Source of the DNA: Arthrobotrys musiformis
Lineage: Eukaryota; Ascomycota; Orbiliomycetes; Orbiliales; Orbiliaceae
DNA length: 64,000 nt
Direction of reading: 5' to 3'
NCBI GenBank assembly: GCA_036971715.1
Contig: JAVHJL010000001.1
Span: forward strand, 3,782,001 to 3,846,000
The notes beneath the pieces were generated by a model. It saw only the letters and a list, made by a program, of their open reading frames with translations. It ran no database searches and was not told the DNA's origin. Position numbers and translations under genes: made by a program. Of the stretch, positions 51,101-61,605 are shown piece by piece (within the stretch, counting starts at the first letter, position 1; the number at the start of each line of letters is the position of its first letter).

Positions 51101-53556
51101 ATATCAAAACGCACATATCTCGGAGATGCTAATGATCACTGTCGTCATATTTTATAGTCGACCTTGGCGCAGGTGGACAGGTACGGCGTCAGGTGAGCCA
51201 ACACAAGGATCTCGAAAAATAGTGCGGCATCTACCGACATGTTAGCCGCCGTTAGAGTTAAGATGAGAGGTTGACGCAAGAGTGATCTACAGAAAGAAAG
51301 CCTAGGTCTTGTGGCCGGCACTGAATTACCCCTGAAAGGTAAGCCGAGAGTTGGACCCTTATTTTGTACTTGGAAAGGAAGATCATACTAAAAGTTTGTA
51401 CGACTTTAGGGCGATGTGCACACTATCGGTACGTCTTGTGGATTTCCAACCCTCGATCGGTAAAGTCGACCAAGCTAGAGGTCTGGATCTCAGTCGAAGC
51501 TCTAGATCTTGAGTTTCGGGAGGACATGTTGTCAGGTGGACTAACTTGGGGTGCACGCTTGCTATTATTGGTGGGGTAGTAAATCTACTCGATGGTTTCG
51601 GTGAGTGTCGATCTTCTTCACACCATCTTTGGAAAGTTTTGTTCTTGTTAGACAACCATGAGCTTGAGTGTGTGAACGAGGCCGCCTGTCCATGAGTCGG
51701 TGGGGGTGTGGCACGGACCACCCAGGAACCAAACTGTCGGGTTCCTGGCACACCCAATCGGTCGAACTACCGTTTTGGATTCCCTTAGTGACCTCTGGGG
51801 TTGGGGGTTTCCCGGGAATTTTGCTGGAAGAGTCTATAGACATTCCGTGCTTATCTTATAGTTTACAATATTTTGATATACCGGCTAACCTTTGGATCTA
51901 TCGATATCTTACTGCAGATTCTCATGGTGAGTTTACCCGAGCCGCCCTTTCAAACCTGCACACATCGATATTCCATTCTTTTGATATACGAAGGGCTGGG
52001 GAGAACACCATCCCCACTCTCTGCCATAAGATATCTTCACTATGATGATGCTGCTTTCGTGGACAGCATTCTTCGTATCTACCTAATTTACCGGAAAACC
52101 TTTTAACCATTTCATTATTTATAATTTAACTGACGGAGTAAAATTCCAGTTGCAACAAGGTTTTCCCGTGCGACAGGTTAGTGTTCCCCGACCGAGCCCC
52201 GGAGCCCCGTGGTGGTTACCGAAACCATCAAATCTCGGGGACAAGATCACCAATATTCCCGGGAGATCCACAACACAGAGCGTCGATCACCGATCGCCCA
52301 TTTAACCGACCAGAGCGACTCGGTAAAGGAATGCGGTACTCAGTAGTGTCTGTGGATGTAAATACATGAGTGTGTTACATGCATTCTGAGCTGACTGAAG
52401 ACGTCTGTCCCAAGCTGAGTCGGGTTGGTGGGGAGTGGTTTGTTACGGCTGCCTTGTAGCTTGTTTCTCGCTTCCTGCTAGTCATGCCGCTTGAGGTTCC
52501 TGTACCACATGGAATCGCAAGCCGCACCAGCTAATGCACCTCAGATTTCCAAGCGAATAAGCCAATCCCGATATCAGAGTTTGGGTGGGTAGGAGCTGAC
52601 TCGACCATCTCAAACCATAATTTAGATGCCATGATAGTTCTGTGGAACCTCGACATCCGAGCGAACATGCGAATAGAATGGTGAGTCTGACATCGATTAC
52701 AATTGCTCCTTCCAAAAACTGCCCCCGTGACGGTCCGCGTGCATGCGCATGCGCGTAATGGAGGAACTACCGTCTTTTAGCCGGCTTCGAGGAGAATTTT
52801 CGGACCGCGGCACTGTCAAAAGTGTCTGACGTCTTGGAACTTGCTCTCGTACTTCGTATGAAACTTCCGCAATTTCATAAAGTACCCCAAGGCACCGAAT
52901 GGTTTCTATTGTGTGCCATCGTGAACGGTGTTTCCATTACGTTTTTAACATTCTTGTTTGCTTCAAGACCCGGGTCGTGGGGATCATGCGCTTGCACCCT
53001 GAACACTGACTAGCCTCCATCTAACCGAGGCTAGGCATCTCCAATATTTTCGACCGCACACGGGTGTGGGGAAGCGGAAGTATGGGGTAGTAGATTCCCG
53101 AATGCTAACGTGTCATCGCGATACGTGAACAGATTTGTGGAGCTTGTTCTCGCGAACAGAATTATCGTCCAGATGACTGTGCCTTCTGCGGCCACTCCTT
53201 CGTTTCGAAAAACTCTGGGTTCTGGGAAGGCGGTAAAGGTTAGTGGTTTCTCCCTTACTAATTTCGAATTATCACTCTTTGGAATGGGGATGCTTTCTCC
53301 GTTTTAGACCAAATGGTCCTCCCCGAGTGTGAGAGGCAATCCATGCATGCACACGACATCTTTCGTTTTCGTGGTGCAGGAGGGATTTTCTTCATATATC
53401 CATGCAGCTCAGAGCACATGTCTATTGCTAGAATTGGCAATGTGACTTACAGGGAAGTTTTTAACTAACTATGCTTTTGGTAAATCCATAGGAACGAGGG
53501 ATAAAACGAAGATGAGTAGGAAGGATCCTAGGAAGTACAAACGGGTGAATGTCTGA
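48161..53556 (+). CDS. CCCH + CHY zinc-finger protein, ~14 exons with micro-exons
   Basis: Proposed exons: 48161-48368, 48798-50414, 50517-50604, 50794-50906, 50970-51017, 51158-51192, 51293-51338, 51410-51428, 51580-51600, 51918-51926, 52150-52176, 52626-52680, 53133-53238 and 53492-53556 (818 aa). A CCCH finger (C-x8-C-x5-C-x3-H: CKFYTTKAGCKNGDACPFSH) is split by intron 1. An RWD-like region (about residues 160-280), a helical segment and an acidic linker (ESDSEELSSSDDEKEE) follow, then KCTRCKTV...GCEKCSS and CAGCST...CRSCF zinc ribbons. The C-terminus is a complete CHY finger pieced from exons of 46, 19, 21, 9, 27, 55 and 106 nt: GTELPLKGRCAHYR, KSTRWF, RFSCCNKVFPCDRCHD, HPSEHANRMICGACSREQNY, DDCAFCGHSF, GFWEGGKGTRDKTKMSRKDP. 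Every junction keeps frame. The 50415 donor is weak, and exon 6 has two in-phase donors (51181 or 51193). Its molecular role is unknown; the domains suggest nucleic-acid or ubiquitin-related binding. Confidence 0.8.
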
Positions 53557-55066
53557 TCGGGGTTTTTTCCTTTTTGGAATTGGGGGAAGTGGGATGGGAA
53601 GGACGAGGACGAAAAGGCATCGTGATCTGTGGGATTTCCGCGATGCCGGAGAGGCTCTTCGGCTGTCATCAATTACTCGCGCATATTAACTACTCGTTAT
53701 TCTTTTTTTCTATTTTCCGCTTTTCTGGGAAAGATGTGTGCCTGGGATGCCCCATCCTTAATCTAAATTTTTTTGGAGCGAATCCATAACGGTTGCGGAA
53801 CGATTACGAACAATTCCCGCCTACAAGTTCTGCGATTCTCTCTGTCCTTTTTGTTTATTTACCTGTCAGGAATCAGAGATCGACGACATACCCGGCCGGC
53901 GGTGTCAAAGGCGAGGAGATTTTTGACCACCTGGCCGGTACTGGCGGGGTGGCGGGTTCGGAATGTTATCGGAGTTTCGGGGTGGGAGAGAAAAGGACCC
54001 AAGAATGCAAAAAAACGGTGTAAAATAGCCATGAAGCATTTAGTATGCGCAAGGGGAGGTTTTTAATATATCAATAACGGATTCGCTAGGCAATCCCTGG
54101 AAACTCATGAGGCGATGCTTCGAGAAAAGAGGATAAAAAAGCAACAGTTTGGAAAGTTCAAAAAAACAAAAAAAAAAAACGCTTCGCTTGAATATAGGAA
54201 AAGACCCCCTGGTCAGTTACCAAGAGGATATCCTGTCGGGGGCTCGTATATTACCTGCAGAGCCGTGGCGTGTATGTAGATGGTGGAATATCCGTACGGA
54301 AAGAAGATTCGTGAGAATTAACCGGGTATTTTACGTGCTATCACATGGGTGTCTGGTTGGTCGAGCTGGACAAAGGAACTTTTGCTGCCCTGTCCATGTC
54401 AAAGCGTCAGATGATGGATATAAAAAACAACAGCCTGTGAGTTTGTAATTCTTCCGTATAAGTCGCAGGATACCAAGAGAGATATTTTATAGTATGTACA
54501 TATGTACATACATATCTGGTACTAGTCAGGAGGAGGCAATAGTAATATAAGGGCCTTTTTTTGACTTTATACGGCGGGGTAAAAAGGCCTAAGGTTCCCA
54601 CATGCGCATCAATTGGATCCGAGGGATGGCTGCAACTCTGGAGATTCATCGTGGGGTAGGACCCTTGTGATCGCATTTAATCTATATTAGATCGTATAAT
54701 GAGCCGTGGGTATTTTACTGTACTGGAAAGGACAATGGGGTGATTCGTCGAATATATTCCTTTTCGTCGGAGTCACGAAGTGGGTTGGATTTAGCCGGAT
54801 ATACGCTTAACACGGGGTAAAGGTTAACGGTCTTTTTACGTATTAGGGCCGAACTTGATACAAATACAGTATCACAAGGTGTTAAAGGCTGATAATGTTG
54901 TGCTTCTCTCCTGATTCTAGCGCGAAATTTCAAAATTCAGATATATTCTTAGGTACAATATAATATATACATAGTACGCAACGCTGGGAACATGCTATGG
55001 TGATTTTTTTCAATTTAGATGAGATTTGGGAAGAGATGAAATATAAATCCATAGCGTGTTTCGCAA
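53557..55066. other. Convergent gap between CHY gene and IND1
   Basis: 1.5 kb between two convergent genes. Open frames at 53773-54066 and 54149-54448 have no recognised family and I treat them as chance. Confidence 0.45.
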
Positions 55067-56324
55067 TCACGGGAACAGTTTTCCGTCGACTTTCCCCGCA
55101 ATTTCTAGGAATGCCTTTGCGGTTTCCCCGGACGGATCCTTGATCACTGATGGGCGACCGGCATCTGCGTCTTGACAGATTGAAGGGTGAAGGGGGATGT
55201 TGCCTAGAAGCTCTATACCACGTTTTTGACACTCCCTGTTGACACCATCTTGTCCGAAGATGTGTGTTGAGTGCGAGCAGTTTGGGCACGTGAATATACT
55301 CATGTTTTGCACCATTCCGAGGATCTTGAGCGAAGACGTTAGACTGGGGGAGGGTTGAACCCCAGGGGTACTGGGGAGCCTTGGGGTGGGGGTTAACTTA
55401 CGGGAACCTTGACTTTGGAGAACATATCAATACCCTTGATGGCGTCTATTAAGGCGATATCCTGTGGGGTGGAAATTATGACAGCGCCTATTTTATGCGC
55501 GGACAGCCACATGCACAAGAGTTAAACGTTGATACTGCATGGCGGAGACGGCAAGGCTGAGACATTTTGAATACGAAGTTTGGAACTTACCGTCGAGTTC
55601 GACTTGTTGGGTGATAGTGAGTTGTGTATCACCAGTTCCTGGTGGCAAGTCCAAAACTAGAACGTCTAGCCCACCCCACTCGACCTCGTGCAAGAGCTGC
55701 TGCAAAGCTTTCATGACCATGAGACCGCGCCATACTACGGCGTTCTCGGGATCGACGAGGTAGCCCATAGACATGGACTGCAGTCCATAGTTTGATAGTG
55801 GAATGAGCTGGTTCTCTGGTTTATGCATGCACGTTAATTACAAGGTCTGTAAATATATCAAAACAACAGACCATACTTTCACTCAGCCGGGGTTCACCGG
55901 AGAGATTGAGAAGCCGTGGTATAGAAGGTCCAAATATATCTGTGTCGAGGATACCAGTCCGCCGACCAAGGCTGGACAACCCGAGGGCAAGGTTGACTGT
56001 GCATAAGAAGTAACAATAAGCAGGATGTTATAAACCAAGTCTGAGATACTGAGGCAATTACCTGCAACTGTAGACTTCCCCACACCTCCCTTCGCGGAGG
56101 ATACTGCAATGACCTTGCTCACATTCTTGATCTTTTGCTTCTGGGGAAGCCCGCGCTGCATCCGCGGGATTTGGGGAGGCGCCCCGGAGCGTGGGAGTCC
56201 CTGGGATTTCGTATCAGGATATGTCTATTCCTAACAACTTGTGGGGCTTGCGGTGCATATTCACTCATACCAATGGGTTTTCATGCCATAGCTGCCTCGC
56301 GGTGTGGAAGGCTCGCCGATACAT
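55067..56324 (-). CDS. IND1: Mitochondrial Fe-S P-loop ATPase Ind1 (NUBPL), complex I assembly
   Basis: Six exons (56324-56271, 56200-56062, 55996-55877, 55815-55591, 55487-55402, 55324-55067) give 293 aa. An 18-residue first exon, MYRRAFHTARQLWHENPL, is a typical basic mitochondrial presequence and joins in phase 0 to GLPRSGAPPQIPRMQRGLPQ, a strong Ind1 signature. The deviant Walker A (SAKGGVGKST, residues 53-62) is followed by NLALGL, the ILDTDIFGPSIPRLL switch, MSMGYLV, WRGLMVMKALQQLL and the Walker B-like LVLDLPPGTGD. The Fe-S-binding CxxC (CPNC, residues 221-224) and FGQDG are intact. It delivers 4Fe-4S clusters to NADH dehydrogenase, so its presence implies the fungus makes complex I. 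It is divergent from BFR2, 239 bp away. The presequence exon would be missed without splicing. Confidence 0.93.
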
Positions 56325-56563
56325 GCTGACGGCACGCCAGTTACTTTGGAGGTTGTGGTGGAAAGTTCGAATTAGGAATCTCCAAACTGTGTTGTTTTGT
56401 GGTTTTCTTGGTCAAGCTTTTTTCGGCCGACAATCATTGCCCAAAAAATTTCCTAAAAAAAAAAAAAAACCTTCGATTGTTCTTTCTTCTCGAGATTGAT
56501 CAAGCTTCTCGCACGCGAAACAAGATATCACAACCGCAATTTCGGTCCGACCGTATCAAAAAC
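56325..56563. promoter_or_regulatory. Compact bidirectional promoter IND1 / BFR2
   Basis: Only 239 bp separate the divergent ATGs. A 12-13 nt poly-A run lies near 56457-56469. Confidence 0.6.
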
Positions 56564-58428
56564 ATGTCTTCGCGGTCGCTATCGCTCGCCGAACAGATCG
56601 CGCAACTGTCGAACCCCGCGCCAGTTGGTATGATACTATTTACCATCAATATTCAATTATATAGTTCTATAAACAGCTAACCAAATCTTTTTTCGCAGAA
56701 TTCGACCCAGAGTCAGTACGAGACCCATACGCCTCCGACAACGACGACGGCTCGGACGGCGCCAGCGAAGCGGATTCCAATGCAGGAAGAGAACATTACG
56801 TCGAAGTAGGAAAGAGCAAGCTTCGCAAGGACGAGGATATACATCTACACCCGAAGTACAATGGAGCGACTATAAGTCGGGACGATTTATACGGAGATGA
56901 AGGATCGGATGACGACGAAGATGACGACGAGGAGAGCGAGATAGAAGAAGGGGACGAGGATGAAGATTCCGACGCGAGCGAGGTGGAGGGTGATGATTCT
57001 GAGGATGGTGGGGTGAAGTTGTCTGTTTCGCCCGCGTCGAAGGGAGGGAAAGGTGGGAAGTCGAGACAAACAACGATATCAGGTTATGATGACGACGAAG
57101 GCAGCGATGATGGTAGCGATGGGGAGGATATGGAGGATATGAGGTCGGATGAAGATATGGATGACGAAGACGACGACGAAGATGATGACGAGGATGAGGA
57201 TGAGGATATGGACGATGACGACGAGGACGATGAGGACGCCCGGAAATCACAAAGGGATGAGCTCCGGAGTATGATGGCCCAAGAGCAAAAGTAGGTCGGA
57301 ATCCACTTACTTGGGACCAGCACAGAAGCTAACCTATACGAAGGAACGTCGTGGCCAATTTGTCACAGTCCGCGAAAGCTGATGCCGAGAAGGGTTTGGC
57401 CGTGCGAAGTCAAAGGGTAAGAGGGATTTCAGTATAAACGAATAAGCAAGGGATCCAATGCTGACCTGAAATAGGCTTTCTTTGACGAGTGCCTCAAATC
57501 TCGAATGCAGATCAAGAACGCTCTGATATCTGTCAACTCTCTGCCTAGCGAACCACTGGACTCCTCGGATGATACTGTTCGTGCAGCTGAAGATGCCGCA
57601 ATTGCACTGTGGAATACGATATCGAAATTACGACACGACCTTGTGAAATCTCGAGATGGGAGTGATTCTAAAAAGATATCAAATAAGAGGAAGCATGAGG
57701 ATATAACTCGGGATGCCGATTTGGACCAGGTTTGGGGAGTCATGAAGAAGATGGAATCCGATAGCGCGGTGTATCGAAGTTCAACCCTGGAGAAATGGTC
57801 ATCGAGAGTTCATGCTTCAACAAATGTTGTCCCGACAGCGAAGAAGTTCAACCAGTCCACAACGGTACAAACAATAGCTTCTCAATTGAGAGAACATCTT
57901 GTGGATGTATCCGGAGAAGTAGCCAAGTGCAGGGTGCCGCAAGAGTCGGCGCCAGCCCAAAAAGCACAGAAAATCGACGAAGACCCAAGTATTTACGACG
58001 ATACGGATTTCTACAAGCGACTGCTATTGGTACTACTAGAGCAAAGAGGCAACAATGCTACCAACGGAGGAGTTATCCAACTTGCTCCTGCCGATCTTCA
58101 GGAGCTCAAGGTTAAGAAGAAGCGGGCCAACGTGGATACCAAGGCTTCAAAGGGCAGGAAGCTAAGATATCACGTTCACGAGAAGCTTCAGAACTTCATG
58201 ATGCCAGATGATTCGCTAGAATGGCATGGACAGCAGATAGAGTAAGTTTTTCCCCTGTCAGTTGGGGTCAGGTTTTATTAAACAACCGGCTAACTGCTGT
58301 GATTCAGCGAATTCTTTTCGAGTTTGATGGGCCAAAAGAGGCGGATGCTCGATGAGCAGTCCGAGGACGAAGATGATGATGGCATGGTTCCAGTGTCGCA
58401 GCTCTTCAGGAATGTCGCGGTGGCTTGA
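56564..58428 (+). CDS. BFR2: Bfr2/AATF ribosome-biogenesis factor
   Basis: Five exons (56564-56627, 56699-57290, 57344-57416, 57475-58241, 58308-58428) give 538 aa, close to the usual Bfr2 length. The N-terminal opening LAEQIAQLSNPAPVEFDPE is the classical AATF start. A very acidic Asp/Glu-rich region (residues ~60-210) follows, then the AATF/Che-1 helical domain (AFFDECLKSRMQIKNALISVN, DLDQVWGVMKKME, LEKWSSRVH) and the C-terminal TRAUB domain (IYDDTDFYKRLLLVLLEQR, KGRKLRYHVHEKLQNFM, then FFSSLMGQ). It acts in the nucleolus in the small-subunit processome during 18S rRNA maturation. It shares a short promoter with IND1. Confidence 0.94.
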
Positions 58429-58964
58429 TGGCTGATTTTGTAATGTATATTACTGTATAACTACGATCGATCTTGGAGTGTAAGAATACGTATAGTGTCA
58501 TATATAATCTAGGGACTGTTGTCTTGGGCAAAGACTATAGCCAACCTGAATCGAAGTTCTATGGATATAAACACCTACCTAGGTACCTATATATATGTGT
58601 AAACTTCAAGTTAGCTCGAAGATAGTGTATGTATTGGACCATAGTTAGTTTATCGCCTCATACACCGACGAGACAATCATACGCTACCCAATATAATACA
58701 CAAACTCCCTTTGTGGAACACTCTGTTCGTGTGGGATATATAAGTACTTAAGTAGGTACCTAGGTATACATCTATCTGTCTATTCGCCAATGTCGGGACC
58801 CTGAGCTCAGGGAATTCGAACCTGCAGAAGCATGGAGCCTCCTCCCAAGGAAAATTGCGTTGGGAGTTTGTCACCTATTCTCGCGTAAAATTTCGCTGTG
58901 TCGGACCTTTGAGGACTTCAAATTACAACAAAGGACCCGAAACGCCAACTCCATTCAGATAAAA
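58429..58964. other. Intergenic gap between BFR2 and ICP55 with a 14-bp inverted repeat
   Basis: TACCTAGGTACCTA at 58576-58589 reappears as its exact reverse complement at 58753-58766. No gene is seen; ICP55's leader probably begins near 58870. Confidence 0.5.
58576..58766. repeat. 14-bp inverted repeat, 163 bp apart
   Basis: The arms are 58576-58589 and 58753-58766 and match perfectly as reverse complements. Each arm is itself rich in CCTAGG/GGTACC palindromes. Confidence 0.6.
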
Positions 58965-60998
58965 ATGCACGCTCGAAATAGAGTCGCATTAGCAGTTCGG
59001 AGGGCTCTGAGGAGCACTGATACTGCTGCGATATGCACTAGGTCGGGTAGACTGTATCCCGCCCCGATTGCACCGATATCGATTGCATCGGCGAGCCGTC
59101 GTCGGTCATATGCGACGGAGGCTGCACAACAGAACTATCGGCTCGTCATTGGGCAGCCAACGCCGGAAACACATCCGCATCTTCTTAAGTCTGGGGAATG
59201 TAAGTAGCTTAACTCTGTCTTACAATTTTTTAAAAAAATTAGAATCAATTGGGAATTGGTGTTAATTTTTACCTTTGTCTTAGTAACTAGAGGAATTCAA
59301 GCAAGTGAATATGCTGAGCGAAGAAGAAAACTCGCACAGTCGCTGCCAGATGGCGGGGTTGCGATCTTTCAGGCTGCTTCGTTGAAGTATCGCTCTGGAC
59401 CGGTGTTTTATGAGTTCCACCAGGATCCTGATTTCTTTTACCTAACAGGTTGGTTTCGTCGAGCTTTGTTTTTTGTTGAATGCTTTTTTTTTGTCAGAGC
59501 AGTCTGAGTCTAATTAATGTTTGAACTATAGGATTTTTGGAACCAGACGCTGTTGGGGTTGTAGGTACTTGTGTGGATGATATGTGATAATTTATATGAA
59601 AAGGAAGACCGTAGCTGATAAAATGGGTGTAGAAAAAACGGGACCTAATGGGGAACATATCTTTCATTTGTTCGTGAGGCCAAAGGATGAACATTCCGAA
59701 GCATGGGAAGGCCCGAGGTCTGGTATTGAAGGAGCATATGAAGTCTTCGGTGCCGATAATGTAAGAACCCCCCCTTGATACTATTAAACCTTGTCGACGA
59801 GAGTATTTGGCTGAATAAAGATATCTTAGGCTGGAGATTTCGAGCATTTCCAAAGCCATCTGGAGCCGATCATAAGGAGGGCCGAAGTGGTATATACAGA
59901 TGTCTCCGCCAAACCCGATGGCCTCAAGCAGACGCTTGTTGGCCTGCTGGCAAAATTTAGAGGAGAAACCCAGCCTATCGAACGGCCGCAGCCGCTCAAA
60001 CCCAAACTTCATCTCCTGCGGTCATTCAAGAGCTTTGCTGAGATTACGAACATGCGGAGCGCTGGAAGGATTTCGGGGAGGGCGTTCAACGAGGCGATGG
60101 AAAGAAAATGGAAGAGCGAGTCAGATCTTTGGGCGTTCTTGGAGTATCAGTTTAGAATGGGGGGATGTGAGAAGTCGGCTTATGTTCCTGTCGTTGGAGG
60201 GGGTGATAATGCTTTAAAAATCCATTACACCCGGAATGACAAGCTATTCAAGGATGGCGATTTCGTCTTGGTGGATGCTGGCGGGGTAAGAAAACCTAAA
60301 ACTTTCTAGTTTTTGAATGGTATATACTGACATTTTACAGTCATACGGCGGGTATGTTACGGATATCACAAGGACATGGCCTGTCAATGGTAAATTCACG
60401 GACCCCCAAAAAGATCTTTACGAAGTCGTTCTCGGCGTACAGAGGAAATGCGTCGGCCTCTGTCGAGAAGACGCCAAATTATCGCTTGATGAGTTACACG
60501 GGATCGCGGAGGAGGAACTCATGGCTGGGTTGAGGTCGCTTGGTTTTAATATCACCCTTAGGGTATGCCTCTTCCTTGCTTCCTTCCATTTTTTTTTTTT
60601 TTTTTGAAATCAATTGAGATTGTAGACTGACATGAAAGCAATAGGACCTGACGAGGACATTATTCCCCCATCATCTAGGGCACTATGTTGGGATAGACGT
60701 CCACGATGTTGGTTCTTATGGTCGAGCTATCAAGCTGAAAACCAGCCAGTGCGTTACAATTGAACCGTACGTTTCCCCCCTTCATGCTAGATTTAATTGT
60801 TTTTTAAAGACTAATATAATGAGGGTTATATATAGAGGGATCTATGTTCCAAGGGACAACAAATACCCGCTCCATTTCCAGGGGATGGGGATTCGAATCG
60901 AGGACAGCGTCTGCGTGGACGAAACCAGTCCAGTCATTCTTTCGGTCAACGCCGCCAAAGAAGTTGCAGATATTGAAGCACTGGCAGCCGAAGAGTAG
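58965..60998 (+). CDS. ICP55: Intermediate cleaving peptidase Icp55 (M24B aminopeptidase)
   Basis: Eight exons (58965-59199, 59284-59448, 59532-59564, 59633-59760, 59830-60285, 60341-60562, 60645-60766, 60836-60998) give 507 aa. The N-terminus is Arg/Ala/Ser-rich without acids (MHARNRVALAVRRALRSTD), a mitochondrial presequence. An aminopeptidase-P N-domain opens with SEYAERRRKLAQSLP and holds YEFHQDPDFFYLTGFLEPDA. The M24 'pita-bread' metal ligands are all present: VDAGGSYGGYVTDITRTWP (two Asp), HHLGHYVGIDVHD (His), TIEPGIYVP (Glu) and IRIEDSV (Glu). It removes one residue from MPP-processed matrix proteins, stabilising them by the N-end rule. Intron 3 has a possible alternative acceptor; I chose 59631-59632 because it keeps frame into KTGPNGEHIFHLF. 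Confidence 0.93.
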
Positions 60999-61605
60999 TG
61001 TTTCGAATTGTCCCTTGATTATTCGCATGAAATACTAATATCTGCCATGCCACTCAAGCGATATCATTTAAATTTCATTGCATCCTGCGCTTGTGCATAT
61101 ATGCGCCTATGTTCGTGGCAGACTCGGGACTTGAATTTGTCAGCCTTGCGGCATTACCATTGAATTGTTACTCATGGACGAGCGCTCGAGCGCTAGCGAC
61201 TTGAGTCAGTTTAAACCGCTTAGCCTTTGTATATAAAGAAAGGGTCTCGATCTACAACCTCAGACCAAAAATACTCTCACCTAGCTCCTTGTTTAACTAT
61301 AAGTCCATGCAACTTAACATAGAATGAGAAGCTACACTCGATAATTCTAGGAATCCAGCCGGCGTTGACGTTACAGACATACAGATCTTCGTGCTATCGA
61401 ATTAAGTAGCGCACCGTACGCGCACCGCACCGCAGCCTTGTCCCGTTTCAACCGCAAAACAACAACCATCGCCAGGCTACTTAAACTACACCACACCTCT
61501 GCATCCGCCATCCAACCCCGCCAACCACCACAACCACTCAATTGTCAAAAATAAAAAGACTTCACTTCTGCGACGTAATGATCGATTCTAGATACATAAA
61601 AACCA
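60999..61605. promoter_or_regulatory. Intergenic and 5' leader of the CUE/SMR gene
   Basis: The last ~150 bp is C/A-rich and probably transcribed leader. An out-of-frame ATG at 61578 opens a frame that overlaps the main start. Confidence 0.45.

Noticed and set aside
58808..58835. Possible tRNA T-loop (GGTTCGAATTCC on the minus strand)
   Set aside because: The flanking bases do not make a 5-bp T-stem and no cloverleaf is visible.
59494..60012. 172-codon minus-strand frame
   Set aside because: It runs antisense through ICP55 exons and introns and has no family.
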